45,813 nt of DNA from Actinomycetes bacterium (lineage in GTDB: Bacteria > Actinomycetota > Acidimicrobiia > Acidimicrobiales > RAAP-2), in the NCBI GenBank assembly GCA_021803085.1, contig JAJZMD010000126.1:1-45813 (forward strand), read 5' to 3'. Below the pieces are notes generated by a model. It saw nothing but the letters and a program-made list of their open reading frames with translations. It was not told where the DNA came from and made no database searches. Made by a program: the position numbers and the translations under genes. Below, one piece after another: positions 8,018 through 16,872 of this stretch (its first letter is position 1; every line of letters starts with the position of its first letter).

Positions 8018-9313
8018 TCAATACTTGCTCTGCCCCCACTTCGGCTTCGGGTTCATCACCTTGGAGCTCCCCGCCGCTGTCGACGGCAGCACCTGAAGCT
8101 GCTTGCTGTGCTGCCACTGGAACACGAAGGGCGTGGCGCACGCGTTCTGGCCTGTCGACTTGAAGCACACCGGGCCCTGCACGCTCGTGAACTTGGCCTT
8201 GGAAGAGTGCATGTAGGCGATGAGCTTCGCGTTTGTCAGCGACTTGATGTGGTCGACCGCCTCACGGAGGGTCTGAGCGGCCGAGAACGCCTCGGCCATG
8301 TTCGCGCTGAGGAGCGAGACCGACTTGACGTGGATCTCCTTCTCGAGGATCTTCTCCATCTCCGTGTTGACCACGCCCTCGTTCGCACCCGGGTACCAGG
8401 TGTTCGGCCACATGACGCCTGTCGTGTTCTGCTTGCCGACGGCCTTCACGAAACCTGTGCCCTGGTCCGGGCCGGAGACCTCGAAGAGCACTGTCGGGTT
8501 GTAGCCGGAGCTCACGAAGTCCTTGATGAGGCCTTCGCCGTCAGGCGGCTGCGACCCGATCGCCACGATCTTGGCGTGCGTCGCGGCGATCGCCGAGGCG
8601 ATGGGCGTGAAGTCGGCCGTCTCCAGCGGGTACACCTTGTAGACGGCGGTCGTGAACCCCTTGGAGTCCAGGTAGTTCTTGATGCCTGTCACGATCGGCT
8701 CGTTGAACGGTGTTGTGATCGCCGCGTAGGCGACCGGCTGGGGCTTGTAGACCTTGGCCACCCACTTGGCGAAGGAGATCCCCTGGTAGACCGCGGAGGC
8801 GCTGACGTCGAACACGTTGTGCAAGCCGGCCTCGAAGACCGAGGGGCCGCCGCCGATGCCCTCGACGAGCGCCATGTGGTAGCGGTTGGCGACCTCGGAC
8901 GCCGGCTTCGTGAGCAGCGTCGAGTACGGGCCGACCAAGAAGTTCACGTGTGTGACGGTGATCAGCTTCTGGTAGTCGGTGGTCACCTGCGTCGGGCTCG
9001 AGCCGTCGGACAGGAACTTGAAGACGACCTTGTGCCCGAGGATCCCGCCGTGCTCGTTGGCCCAGGTCTGGAACGCCTGGTACCCCTGCTCCGTGGTCTT
9101 GCCTGTGGCCGAGAAGTCGCCCGACAGGGACACCGAGGCGCCGATCGTCACGACCCCGTGCAGCGCATCACGCCGAACGACGTGCGCCGCGGCGGTTCCC
9201 GCACCGAGAGCGGGCGCCGCCATCGCGGCAACGGCCGCCGCCGTCGCGAGCACGGCTCCCCGCCGCCGTGGGCCGGTCGCCCAGAGACGACCGATCAGTT
9301 GCCTACTCTTCAT
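8018..9313 (-). CDS. HAAT-family extracellular solute-binding protein SBP1
   Basis: 431 residues. ATG 9313 has GGGGAGGAG upstream; an in-frame start six codons earlier has none. The N-terminus has arginines, then a hydrophobic stretch ending in GTAAAH, a Sec/Tat-like signal without a lipobox cysteine. The mature start VTIGASVSLSGDFSATG is the type I periplasmic-binding fold of LivJ/AmiC-like proteins. Two cysteines near the C-terminus (CFKSTGQNAC) could form a disulfide. It captures ligand for the LivHMGF set downstream. Threonine is often coded by ACA (11 of 35 by hand count), unlike neighbouring genes. The ligand is not predictable. Confidence 0.93.
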   Translation of the reverse strand: MKSRQLIGRLWATGPRRRGAVLATAAAVAAMAAPALGAGTAAAHVVRRDALHGVVTIGASVSLSGDFSATGKTTEQGYQAFQTWANEHGGILGHKVVFKFLSDGSSPTQVTTDYQKLITVTHVNFLVGPYSTLLTKPASEVANRYHMALVEGIGGGPSVFEAGLHNVFDVSASAVYQGISFAKWVAKVYKPQPVAYAAITTPFNEPIVTGIKNYLDSKGFTTAVYKVYPLETADFTPIASAIAATHAKIVAIGSQPPDGEGLIKDFVSSGYNPTVLFEVSGPDQGTGFVKAVGKQNTTGVMWPNTWYPGANEGVVNTEMEKILEKEIHVKSVSLLSANMAEAFSAAQTLREAVDHIKSLTNAKLIAYMHSSKAKFTSVQGPVCFKSTGQNACATPFVFQWQHSKQLQVLPSTAAGSSKVMNPKPKWGQSKY

Positions 9314-9382
9314 GTGCTCCTCCCCTCGCACAGCCGGACGTGCCGGCCGATTGCCAACGCTGCTTGATGACTGCCAGGTGTC

Positions 9383-9415
9383 TGGATGACTGTTGGATGA
9401 CTGCTGGATGACTGC
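9383..9415. repeat. Three tandem copies of an 11-bp unit upstream of SBP1
   Basis: TGGATGACTGT, TGGATGACTGC and TGGATGACTGC are adjacent, and a degenerate copy (TTGATGACTGC) sits at 9364-9374. They lie 70-102 bases upstream of the SBP1 start, in the gap after the cupin gene. An 11-bp period places each copy on nearly the same DNA face, which could suit cooperative regulator binding; this is inference. Confidence 0.85.
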
Positions 9416-9451
9416 CGTATGACACTGCCATGGATACGCGCCGCTGCGCGG

Positions 9452-9862
9452 TCAGGTCGACGGCGCCCACGTGCACCGGTCACCGTCGACGGTCCAGATC
9501 GTCTCGGCCGGCGGCGGCGCCCAGAGCTCGACGAAGGAGAACTCCTCGTCCCCGTCGTTCTCGAACCAGTGGACCTCGCCCGGGCCGACGAGCGCGCTGG
9601 TCCCCGCGCCGAGGCGGGTGGACTCGGACGTCCTCCCGCTGCTGGTGTGCAGCACCCCGCTGCCTCCCAGCACCCAGAACACGTGGTGCGAGTCGACGTG
9701 GTAGTGCGCCGCCGCCGTGTCGCCGGGGTGGTACACGATGCGGTCGGCCCGCAGGTGGGTCGCTCCGACCGGCACGTCCTCGGTCACGAGATCGAGCCGG
9801 TCGCGCGTGTCGCGCGTCGACCCGAAATGCGGCAGCTCTTCTTCCGTGAACACCTTCGACAT
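9452..9862 (-). CDS. Small cupin-domain protein
   Basis: 136 residues, a single cupin barrel. Metal-ligand candidates are the histidines of AAHYHVDSHHVFW (motif 1) and His of GPGEVHWFEN (motif 2). It could be a metal-dependent dioxygenase/isomerase or a ligand-sensing cupin. It is the first gene after the promoter at 9919-9947, with a leader of about 50 bases, so it probably heads the SBP1 transporter operon. Confidence 0.85.
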   Translation of the reverse strand: MSKVFTEEELPHFGSTRDTRDRLDLVTEDVPVGATHLRADRIVYHPGDTAAAHYHVDSHHVFWVLGGSGVLHTSSGRTSESTRLGAGTSALVGPGEVHWFENDGDEEFSFVELWAPPPAETIWTVDGDRCTWAPST

Positions 9863-9918
9863 TGCCTCGCCCCCCCGGCCGTCCGACCCGGGCTACGTGT
9901 GCACTCGATTGCAAGAGT

Positions 9919-9947
9919 ACAATACGGGCGCCGCCCGCGTCGGTCAA
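9919..9947 (-). promoter_or_regulatory. Sigma-70-like promoter for the cupin/SBP1/liv operon
   Basis: On the minus strand TTGACC (9947-9942) and TATTGT (9924-9919) are separated by exactly 17 bases. Transcription would begin near 9911. An ATTG-N8-CAAT dyad at about 9908-9923 overlaps the -10 and start site and may be an operator. Confidence 0.6.
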
Positions 9948-10002
9948 TAGGGTCTCGACAGGTCCGCGGAGATGTCCCGGACGCCGGAGGCGGCCAGGGG
10001 AG

Positions 10003-11823
10003 GTGGTGACGGCGGGACAGACGAAGGGGGCGACGACGGGACAGACGAAAGGGGCGACGACCCAGGCGACGACCCAGGCGACGACCCGGGCGACGACCCG
10101 GGCGACGAAGGGGGCAGACGGAGCCCTCGACGTCGAGCGTGACCACGCTCTCGTCATGGACGACGGCGTGGCGCTGCGTGCGGACGTCTTCCGCCCCGAA
10201 GAGGGCGGCCCGTGGCCGGTCATCATGTCCCTCGGCCCTTACGGGAAGGGCCTGCCGTTCTCCGAAGGAGTCTTCGCGGAGCGCTACCAGCGCCTGGTCT
10301 CCGAGCATCCCGAGGTCCTCGACGGCTCGTCGGGGTCGCATCTGTGCTGGGAGACCGTCGACCCTGAGCAGTGGGTGCCGCTTGGCTACGCAGTCGTCCG
10401 CGTCGACTCGCGCGGTGCGGGGCGTTCCGCCGGACGGCTCGACATCTTCTCTTCGCGCGAGGTGCGCGACTACGCGGCGGCGATCGAGTGGGCGGGAACC
10501 CGGCCGTGGTGCAACGGCCGCGTGGGCCTTGCCGGCGTCTCCTACTACGCGATCAACCAGTGGCTGGTCGCGTCGCTGCGCCCGCCGCACCTCGCCGCCA
10601 TCATCCCGTGGGAAGGGGCGGCCGACCACTACCGTGACATGACCCACCACGGGGGCATCCTGTCGAACGGGTTCTTCGACGGCTGGTACCCGCGGCAGGT
10701 CCTCTCGATGCAGCACGGCCTCGGAGACCGCGGGCCGAAGAGCCCCTGGGTTCCCGACGGCCTCGCCACCGGTCGCGAGACGCTGGACGAGGGAGCCCTC
10801 GAGCGCCTGCGAGCGGACTACCTCGCCGAGATCCGATCACACGCGTTCGACGACGCCTGGCACGAGGAACGCAGCGCGTCGCTCGACCGGATCGACGTCC
10901 CGCTCCTCTCGGCGGCCAACTGGGGAGGTCTCGGCCTCCACAGCCGGGGGAACTTCGAGGGCTTCGCTCGGGCGGCGTCCGCCGATAAGTGGTTGGACGT
11001 CCACACCGGGCGTCACGAGGAGGCGTTCTACACGCCGGACGGCCGGGAGCTGCAGCGGCTCTTCTTCGACCGGTTCCTCCTCGGCCGGACAAACGACTGG
11101 GAGCGCCGCGACCGGGTCTCGTTCGTGGTACGCGACGCCGAGCGCGGCGAGCTTCGAGCCGGAGGGGCCGCGTGGCCGCTGCCGGGCACCCGCTGGGAGC
11201 GGTGGTGGCTCGAGGCTCCACGCAGGCTCCGGCGTGCCGGCGACGGCCCCCCCGCCGACTCGGGCCGTGCGTCGGTCAGCGCCGGCGGTGAAGGGGCGAC
11301 GTTCGTCTCCGACCCGCTCGGCGCGCCGCTCACGATCGTCGGGCCCCTGTCGGCCAGCCTGCACGCAGCGAGCTCCGGCACCGACGCCGACCTCTTCTGC
11401 ACCCTGCGTGCGCTGCGTCCCGACGGCACCGAGGTCGACTTCAGAGGGGCCAACGACCCTCGCGCGCCGCTGTCCCAGGGGTGGCTGCGGCTGTCCCAGC
11501 GCGAGCAGGATCCGAGACGCTCGCTGCCCTGGCGGCCATGGCACACCCACCGCACGCGGGTGCCGCTGCGTCCCGGAGCAGCCTACGAGGCCGAGATCGA
11601 GCTGTGGCCCACGTGCGTGCGGCTTCCTCCCGGCTCCCGGCTCGCGCTCAGCGTCGGGGGCTCGGACTTCGCGCGCCCCGATGCCGTCGGACCCTTCCAC
11701 GGATCGGGGCCGTTCCGCCACGACGACCCAGACGACCGCCGCGAGACCGCGGGCGTGACCGTCGACCTGCTCACCGGTGGGCGGTTCCCTTCGTCGGTGC
11801 TCCTGCCTGTCGTGGACCTCTGA
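10003..11823 (+). CDS. CocE/NonD-family (X-Pro dipeptidyl-peptidase-like) hydrolase with repeat-bearing N-terminus
   Basis: 606 residues from GTG 10003 (AGGGG upstream; GTG 10006 is equally possible). Residues 1-37 are low complexity (TKGATT and TTQA/TTRA repeats) and have no counterpart in the paralogue at 43499. The core starts near MDDGVALRADVFRP. The nucleophile is Ser180 in AGVSYYAINQW, and the C-terminal half is the jelly-roll domain (TDADLFCTLRALRPDG) of the CocE/S15 family. These enzymes cleave esters or N-acyl bonds. No signal peptide is seen. The 3' end overlaps the convergent dikinase gene by 53 bases. Confidence 0.88.
   Translation: MVTAGQTKGATTGQTKGATTQATTQATTRATTRATKGADGALDVERDHALVMDDGVALRADVFRPEEGGPWPVIMSLGPYGKGLPFSEGVFAERYQRLVSEHPEVLDGSSGSHLCWETVDPEQWVPLGYAVVRVDSRGAGRSAGRLDIFSSREVRDYAAAIEWAGTRPWCNGRVGLAGVSYYAINQWLVASLRPPHLAAIIPWEGAADHYRDMTHHGGILSNGFFDGWYPRQVLSMQHGLGDRGPKSPWVPDGLATGRETLDEGALERLRADYLAEIRSHAFDDAWHEERSASLDRIDVPLLSAANWGGLGLHSRGNFEGFARAASADKWLDVHTGRHEEAFYTPDGRELQRLFFDRFLLGRTNDWERRDRVSFVVRDAERGELRAGGAAWPLPGTRWERWWLEAPRRLRRAGDGPPADSGRASVSAGGEGATFVSDPLGAPLTIVGPLSASLHAASSGTDADLFCTLRALRPDGTEVDFRGANDPRAPLSQGWLRLSQREQDPRRSLPWRPWHTHRTRVPLRPGAAYEAEIELWPTCVRLPPGSRLALSVGGSDFARPDAVGPFHGSGPFRHDDPDDRRETAGVTVDLLTGGRFPSSVLLPVVDL
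10014..10109. repeat. In-frame minisatellite in the CocE-like gene
   Basis: Two 24-bp units (10014-10037 and 10038-10061, one mismatch) are followed by four 12-bp units CCAGGCGACGAC or CCGGGCGACGAC (10062-10109). All units are multiples of three, so copy-number change would alter the length of the N-terminus but not the frame. Confidence 0.9.
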
Positions 11824-13726
11824 ACCCGGCGGGAACATCGCCCTGGTGCCGGAGCAGGGTGATCTCGCCCGCGTCGCCGTCGACGTGCACCAGGTCCTCG
11901 CCCTCGACCGCCAACGAGCCGACGCCGACGACGGCGGGCACGCGCAGCGAGCGAGCGACCTCGATCAGGTGGGCGGCGCCGCTCCCCGACTCGGCCACGA
12001 GCCCGGCGGCGACCCACAGCGCCGGGGCGAGCTGCGGGGTCGGCCGGTGGAGCACCACCACGTCGCCGGGCACCACGCGCCGGAGGTCTCGTGCCGCAGA
12101 GAGCCGGCGAGCCGGGCCGGCGGCCGTCCCCGGGGCGACGCCCTCGCCGAAGAATCGCTCACCGTAGACGTCGATCACCCGCTGGACCAGCGCCTGCCAC
12201 CGCAGCGTGCGGTGCCGGTGCCGATGCCAGTCGCCGACGACGGGCCGGGCGAGGAGCTCGCCGGCCTCCTCCACCGAGAGGCTCCAGAGCTGCTCGGGAT
12301 GTGCGAGGGCGCCGCTGGCGACGAGGATCTCGCCGATCTCTGCCAGTCTCGAGAGGACGTCGGCCGCCGCGCGCGCGTCGACGGGGCGCAACTCGCCGAG
12401 CACCTCGAGCGCCCCCGCTGCCACTCGCTCGAGAATCTGCGACGCCGCCGCGTCCGCTTCGGCGTCCTCGGCGCCCACTGCGGTGGCGACCAAGGCTCGA
12501 GCGTCACGGACAGCCGCTTGGAGCGCGTCCGGCGGAGCGAGCCCGCCTCGAGCCTGGGGCTCGAGCTCGGCGTGCTCCGTGGCGCGGTCTGCGGCCTGCT
12601 CCTCGGCGTGCTCCGCGGCCTTGGTGATGGCCTCTGGGGCGCGTGCGGCGGCAGAGCCCATGCCGAGCAGCCACGGCAGCACGAGCTGGTCGCCGAGAGG
12701 GCCGCCGTAGCGGATGGCGTCCCGAGCGACGGTGACGGCGCCCGGGACTCGGACCGAGGCGTCGTCGACCTCCCTCCCCAGTGCGTCGCTCCCCAGTGCG
12801 TCGCTCCCCCACGCGTCGGTGGACCGCACGTCGCCCGGCCGCGCGACGCCGGCGCCTGAGCGATCGATCACGGCGGGGCGCGCTTGAAGGAGCACCGGGC
12901 TCCCGTCGACCACAGCCCACTCGATCGCAGCCGGATCTCCGGCGCACGCGCGGCGTGCCAGCTCTGCGACGGCACGGAGCCACTCCGGAGGCATCGGACG
13001 GTCCGGGCGCCGGTTGCGGGCGGCCGCCGCGTCCCCCACCGCCGGTCCCGACACCTGCTCGCCGGCGACGGTCGCACGCCAGCCCTCGCTCCACCCCGCC
13101 ATGAGCGGCGCCGGAGGGCCCCACACCGCAACGATCTCGACCGGCGAGTCTGCTCCCTCGGGGCCGGGTGCGAAGGTGGCGGTTCCCGACGCCTGCGGAT
13201 CGACCATCGGCTGGACGAGGACGGCCGGGCACACGTCGGGCGGCGCCGACCCCGTCCGCTCGCACAGCGCGAGCACTGCCGGCGTGAGGGTGGAGGCCCA
13301 GCACCCCGCCACCGCGACGGCCAGCTCGCCCGGTCCGACGCCCAGGTACGACGAGAAGGCGCCCGACCACACCGGATCGTCCTCCACGCAGGAGCTCGAG
13401 CGGGCCACGAGCGACGGTCCGAGGCGCGCAGCCCAACGCAGGGCTGACGACAGGTCCACGAGCGCCGCCACCTTCTCCATCAGCGTGAGGGACGCCGCGT
13501 GCGGCCCGCGCGACGCGACCTCGGGCAGCAGCGAGGCCACCATCGAGCGCCCGGGACCGGCCGGGACCACGAAGCCGGGCAGGACGGGCAGACCTCGCCG
13601 GCGGGCGTCCGCCAGCCTGGCAGCCTTCGCGCCGACGCTCGCGGTGCTCACCGACGCGTCGTCGAGCGCGATCGGCTCGGGGCCGAGCTCAGCCGCGCCC
13701 ACGAGCTCAGCCGCGCCCACGAGCAC
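11771..13726 (-). CDS. PEP-synthase/rifampin-phosphotransferase-like dikinase of unknown substrate
   Basis: 651 residues. The N-terminal ATP-grasp-like PPDK domain shows VGAKAARLADARRRGLPVLP near residue 30, then VARSSS, VLVQPMV and an EWAVVDGSPVLLQARP end. A helical, Ala-rich middle domain follows. The C-terminal swivel domain carries the phospho-accepting His586 in GSGAAHLIEVARSLRVPAVVG. The order ATP-binding, middle, phosphohistidine is that of rifampin phosphotransferase and differs from PpsA, which has a C-terminal PEP barrel. It should use ATP to phosphorylate a small molecule via phosphohistidine. It is last in an operon with dehydrogenases and an amidohydrolase. GTG 13726 is the first start; its ribosome site is weak. 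Confidence 0.82.
   Translation of the reverse strand: MLVGAAELVGAAELGPEPIALDDASVSTASVGAKAARLADARRRGLPVLPGFVVPAGPGRSMVASLLPEVASRGPHAASLTLMEKVAALVDLSSALRWAARLGPSLVARSSSCVEDDPVWSGAFSSYLGVGPGELAVAVAGCWASTLTPAVLALCERTGSAPPDVCPAVLVQPMVDPQASGTATFAPGPEGADSPVEIVAVWGPPAPLMAGWSEGWRATVAGEQVSGPAVGDAAAARNRRPDRPMPPEWLRAVAELARRACAGDPAAIEWAVVDGSPVLLQARPAVIDRSGAGVARPGDVRSTDAWGSDALGSDALGREVDDASVRVPGAVTVARDAIRYGGPLGDQLVLPWLLGMGSAAARAPEAITKAAEHAEEQAADRATEHAELEPQARGGLAPPDALQAAVRDARALVATAVGAEDAEADAAASQILERVAAGALEVLGELRPVDARAAADVLSRLAEIGEILVASGALAHPEQLWSLSVEEAGELLARPVVGDWHRHRHRTLRWQALVQRVIDVYGERFFGEGVAPGTAAGPARRLSAARDLRRVVPGDVVVLHRPTPQLAPALWVAAGLVAESGSGAAHLIEVARSLRVPAVVGVGSLAVEGEDLVHVDGDAGEITLLRHQGDVPAGFRGPRQAGAPTKGTAHR
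12776..12805. repeat. 15-bp tandem duplication inside the dikinase gene
   Basis: CCCCAGTGCGTCGCT occurs twice in a row, with a diverged third copy after it, giving repeated GSDAL peptides in the linker of the minus-strand dikinase. It is in frame. Confidence 0.85.
13685..13720. repeat. 18-bp tandem duplication at the dikinase N-terminus
   Basis: GAGCTCAGCCGCGCCCAC occurs at 13685-13702 and 13703-13720 and encodes a doubled VGAAEL at the start of the minus-strand dikinase. It is in frame. Confidence 0.88.
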
Positions 13727-13762
13727 CGTCGCCGCAGGGCAGGGTCGTCGCCGCGGCCAGGC

Positions 13763-14716
13763 TCAGGGAAGGGGCCGGACCGGATAGTCGACGGGCTCGC
13801 CCGCCAGCTGCTTCACGATCTGGGTCGCCGCCTTCCGCTGCGACTCGTGGATGGCCGCTTCGGAGTAGTACCCGACGTGCGGGGTGGCGAGAAGGCCGGG
13901 CACCCCCTGCAGCAGCGCGACGTCGGGCGGCTCGACCTCGAACACGTCGAGCCCCGCCCCGCCGATGCGGCCTTCGCTGAGCGCGGCGACGAGGTCGCCG
14001 AGGCGTACGAGCGGTCCGCGCGAGGTGTTGACCAAGATGGCGTGCGGCTGCATCATCGCCAGCTGCTCGGCCCCGATCAGCCCCCGGGTCGTCTCGGTGA
14101 GCGGGCAGTGCAGCGACACGACGTCGCTTCGGCGCAGCAACGCCGGGAGGTCGACGAGCTCCACCCCTTCGGGCGGCGGCCCTTGGAGGTACGGGTCGTG
14201 GGCGACGATGCGCATCCCGAGCGCGGCGGCGCCGCTCGCCAGATGCCGGGCGATCCGGCCGTAGCCGACGAGACCGAGCGTGACCTCCGAGGGGCGGAGC
14301 ATCGGTCGAAGGCCTGCGACACCCCATCCCCCGGCGAGGACCTGGGCGTGGCCGGCCGGCAGGCGCCTGAGGAGCGCGAGCACCATCGCGAGCGCGTGGG
14401 TGCCGACCTCCTCCACGCAGTAGTCGGGCACGTTGGTGACGACGATGCCGCGCTCGAGTGCGGCGGCGACGTCCACGTTGTCCACCCCGATCCCGTATCG
14501 GGCGATGATCCGGCAGCGACCGAGACGCTCGATGTCCGCACGAGCGAGCGGGAAGTACGTCGTGAGGACCGCGTCGGCGTCGGCCGCCGCCGCGAGCACC
14601 GCCTCGCGTTCGCCGCTCGCCACCTCCAACGTGCCACCGGCCGCCGCGAAGATCTCCTCCTCGATGGCGGTGTCCGGGAAGACCTGGTCGGTGAGCACGA
14701 CCTTGAACCCGTCCAT
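13763..14716 (-). CDS. D-isomer-specific 2-hydroxyacid dehydrogenase (C-terminal-binding-protein-like)
   Basis: 317 residues from ATG 14716, with AAGGAGG upstream; the preceding GTG is too close to that site. The NAD-binding motif GLVGYGRIA is near residues 148-156. Catalytic Arg233 (NTSRG), Glu262 (DVFEVEP) and His280 (ATPHVGYYSE) are all present, so the enzyme should be active. It interconverts a 2-keto acid and a D-2-hydroxyacid with NAD(P)H. It sits 31 bases after the zinc dehydrogenase and 36 bases before the dikinase. Confidence 0.92.
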   Translation of the reverse strand: MDGFKVVLTDQVFPDTAIEEEIFAAAGGTLEVASGEREAVLAAAADADAVLTTYFPLARADIERLGRCRIIARYGIGVDNVDVAAALERGIVVTNVPDYCVEEVGTHALAMVLALLRRLPAGHAQVLAGGWGVAGLRPMLRPSEVTLGLVGYGRIARHLASGAAALGMRIVAHDPYLQGPPPEGVELVDLPALLRRSDVVSLHCPLTETTRGLIGAEQLAMMQPHAILVNTSRGPLVRLGDLVAALSEGRIGGAGLDVFEVEPPDVALLQGVPGLLATPHVGYYSEAAIHESQRKAATQIVKQLAGEPVDYPVRPLP

Positions 14717-14747
14717 CACTCCTCCTTCTCGTGCTGCTCGCGCAACG

Positions 14748-15767
14748 TCACGGTTCGAAGACCACCTTCAGGCGGCCCGAGCCGCCATGCCAACCGGCCA
14801 GCACCTCGGGCGCCTTCGACAGCGGGAGCCGCTCGCTGACCAGCGAACGCCCGGACACTTGCCCGGACGCGACCAGCGCGACCGCGTCGTCGTAGTCGCG
14901 CCCGCGGGCTGCCCGGGGGTTCAAGAGGCGAAGCTCCTTGCGGTACAGCTCGTAGAAGTCGAGCGCGTGGCGTCCACCGACGACGGTCCCGAAGACCACC
15001 ACCGTGGCGCCGAGCCCGGCAAGCTCGACCGCGAGATCGACCGTCGGGCCCGTGCCCACCGCTTCGATCACCACCTGGGCGCCTGCGCCGCCGGTCAGCT
15101 CCGCCACCGCCGCAGGCGCCTCTTCGGGCGTGCAGGTCGCGGTCGCGCCCAGCGACGCCGCGAGCTCGCGCTTGGAGGCGGAACGCCCCACTCCCAGCAC
15201 GCTGGCGGCCCCGCGAGCACGCAGCAGCTGCACGTGCAGCAGGCCGGCGACGCCGAGCCCCACGACCACGGCGTGGTCCACGGGGAGCACCTGTACCTGC
15301 CACTGGGCGTGGACGCAGGTCCCGAGGACCTGGAGGAGCGCGGCGGCGTCGTCGTCGACGCCGTCGGGCACGACATGGAGGCGACCTGGGGGAACCGCGA
15401 TCAGCTCAGCCATGCCCCCGTCCACCTCGCGGCCCATGAGGCCGCCGTTCGGGCAGAGGTGCTCCTGCCCGCGGCGGCAGGTGGCGCAGCGGCCGCACGA
15501 CACGCTCGGATCGACGAGGACGCGGGCACCGGACCGCAGCTGGCCGAGGCCTGCGTCGGCTCCGGCCGCGTCGCCGGCTTCGAGCACCCGCCCGACGAGC
15601 TCGTGGCCGATGACTCGAGGCAACGACACCGGCGTGGTGCCGTCGACGACCTTGCGGTCCGTGCCGCAGACGCCGGCCTGGTCGACGTGCACCAGCACGG
15701 AGCCGGAGGGCCGGGGCAGGTCGCGCACCACGAGCCGCCCGGGCTCCTCGAGCACTGCGGCGCGCAT
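14748..15767 (-). CDS. Zinc-dependent medium-chain alcohol/polyol dehydrogenase
   Basis: 339 residues. Catalytic zinc ligands Cys34 (GVCGTD), His55 and Glu56 (IGHELVG) and the structural zinc cysteines 91, 94, 97 and 105 (CGRCATCRRGQEHLC) are complete. The nucleotide fold shows VVGLGVAGLL. It oxidises an alcohol to an aldehyde or ketone with NAD(P). It starts 25 bases after the amidohydrolase stop; the operon order suggests it acts on a product of that enzyme. Confidence 0.92.
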   Translation of the reverse strand: MRAAVLEEPGRLVVRDLPRPSGSVLVHVDQAGVCGTDRKVVDGTTPVSLPRVIGHELVGRVLEAGDAAGADAGLGQLRSGARVLVDPSVSCGRCATCRRGQEHLCPNGGLMGREVDGGMAELIAVPPGRLHVVPDGVDDDAAALLQVLGTCVHAQWQVQVLPVDHAVVVGLGVAGLLHVQLLRARGAASVLGVGRSASKRELAASLGATATCTPEEAPAAVAELTGGAGAQVVIEAVGTGPTVDLAVELAGLGATVVVFGTVVGGRHALDFYELYRKELRLLNPRAARGRDYDDAVALVASGQVSGRSLVSERLPLSKAPEVLAGWHGGSGRLKVVFEP

Positions 15768-15792
15768 CGCGGTCCCCTTGCAGCCCGCTCGT

Positions 15793-16782
15793 TCAGACTG
15801 CGGCGGGTGCGGAGCGGTCGTCGATGCCGAAGAGCCGCGCCGGGTTGGTGGTCCCGACCGCGATCACCTGCTCGTCGTCGAGCGCCTCCGCCAGCGCCTC
15901 CATCGGCCTGTCCTCGGACATGTCGAAGGGCATGTCGGTGCCGAGCACGACGCGATCGACGCCCACCCGTTCGACCAGGTAACGCAGGGCCGCCGTGTCG
16001 TGCGTGATCGTGTCGAAGTACAGCTGGTCGAAGGCGTCCCACACGTCGCCGGCGGAGATGGAGATCTCCGGACGGACCGTGCAGGCGTGCGCGAGCCGGC
16101 CCGCCTGGTAGGGGACGTAGCCGCCGCCGTGGAGGAGGACCAGTCTCACGCCGCGGTGCCGAGCGAGCACGCCGGCGCAGATCAGCCGCTCGACCATGAC
16201 CGTGGTCTCGAGCGGGTTCCCGATGGCGTTCTGCATGTAGAAGTCGTCGAGTCCGGCGTGGGGCTCGTTCCACGCGGGATGGACGAGCACGGGGAGACCG
16301 AGCTCGTCGGCCGTCGCCCAGAACCGCTCGAACTCGGGCTCGTCGAGCCGCCGGCCGGCGATCGAGGTCCCGATCGCCGCGCCGAGCGCGCCGTCCTGCA
16401 CCGCCACCCGGTAGGCGGTCACGGCCGCATCGGGATCCTGCATGGGAAGGTTGGCGAGCCAATGGAGGCGCTCCGGGTCGTGACGGCAGAACCGGTCGAG
16501 CCCTTCGTTGGTCGCCTGGCAGATCCGCTCGGCGGCAGCCGTGTCGACCTCGTAGAAGAACAGGGGCGGCGGCGGCGACGTCACTGCGGCGCCGACCTTC
16601 CGCTCGTCCATGTACGACAGCTTCGCGACCGGGTCGTAGAAGGACGGGGTGACCGGGAACGGCGCGTGGTGGGCGCCGCCCCAGTTGTTGGCGTCGTCGA
16701 GCGTGACGCCGTAGCCGGGCTCGGCCCGCAACAGGTCGAGCACCTCGGTGGGCATGACGTGATTGTGCACATCGACGCTCAT
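15793..16782 (-). CDS. Amidohydrolase-2/ACMSD-family metal-dependent hydrolase or decarboxylase
   Basis: 329 residues from ATG 16782, with GAGAGGAG upstream; longer in-frame versions start in the promoter. Metal ligands fit the family: His6 and His8 (VHNH), His168 (LVHPAWNE), His218 (LLHGGGY) and Asp283 (GTDMPFD). The family includes aminocarboxymuconate-semialdehyde, salicylate and gamma-resorcylate decarboxylases and some lactonases. It leads an operon with two dehydrogenases and the dikinase. Confidence 0.9.
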   Translation of the reverse strand: MSVDVHNHVMPTEVLDLLRAEPGYGVTLDDANNWGGAHHAPFPVTPSFYDPVAKLSYMDERKVGAAVTSPPPPLFFYEVDTAAAERICQATNEGLDRFCRHDPERLHWLANLPMQDPDAAVTAYRVAVQDGALGAAIGTSIAGRRLDEPEFERFWATADELGLPVLVHPAWNEPHAGLDDFYMQNAIGNPLETTVMVERLICAGVLARHRGVRLVLLHGGGYVPYQAGRLAHACTVRPEISISAGDVWDAFDQLYFDTITHDTAALRYLVERVGVDRVVLGTDMPFDMSEDRPMEALAEALDDEQVIAVGTTNPARLFGIDDRSAPAAV

Positions 16783-16848
16783 CGCGCTCCTCTCGTCGGG
16801 GACGGCCGTCCAAGGATCGGTCGGGGGCCCGACCGGCCGACGACCGCC

Positions 16849-16872
16849 AATCATGTCGTACCGTAATCATGT
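16849..16872. promoter_or_regulatory. Direct repeat AATCATGT, possible regulator site
   Basis: AATCATGT occurs at 16849-16856 and 16865-16872, start to start 16 bases, 67-90 bases upstream of the amidohydrolase ATG. In this GC-rich context two AT-rich copies are unlikely to be background, but the function is unproven. Confidence 0.35.
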
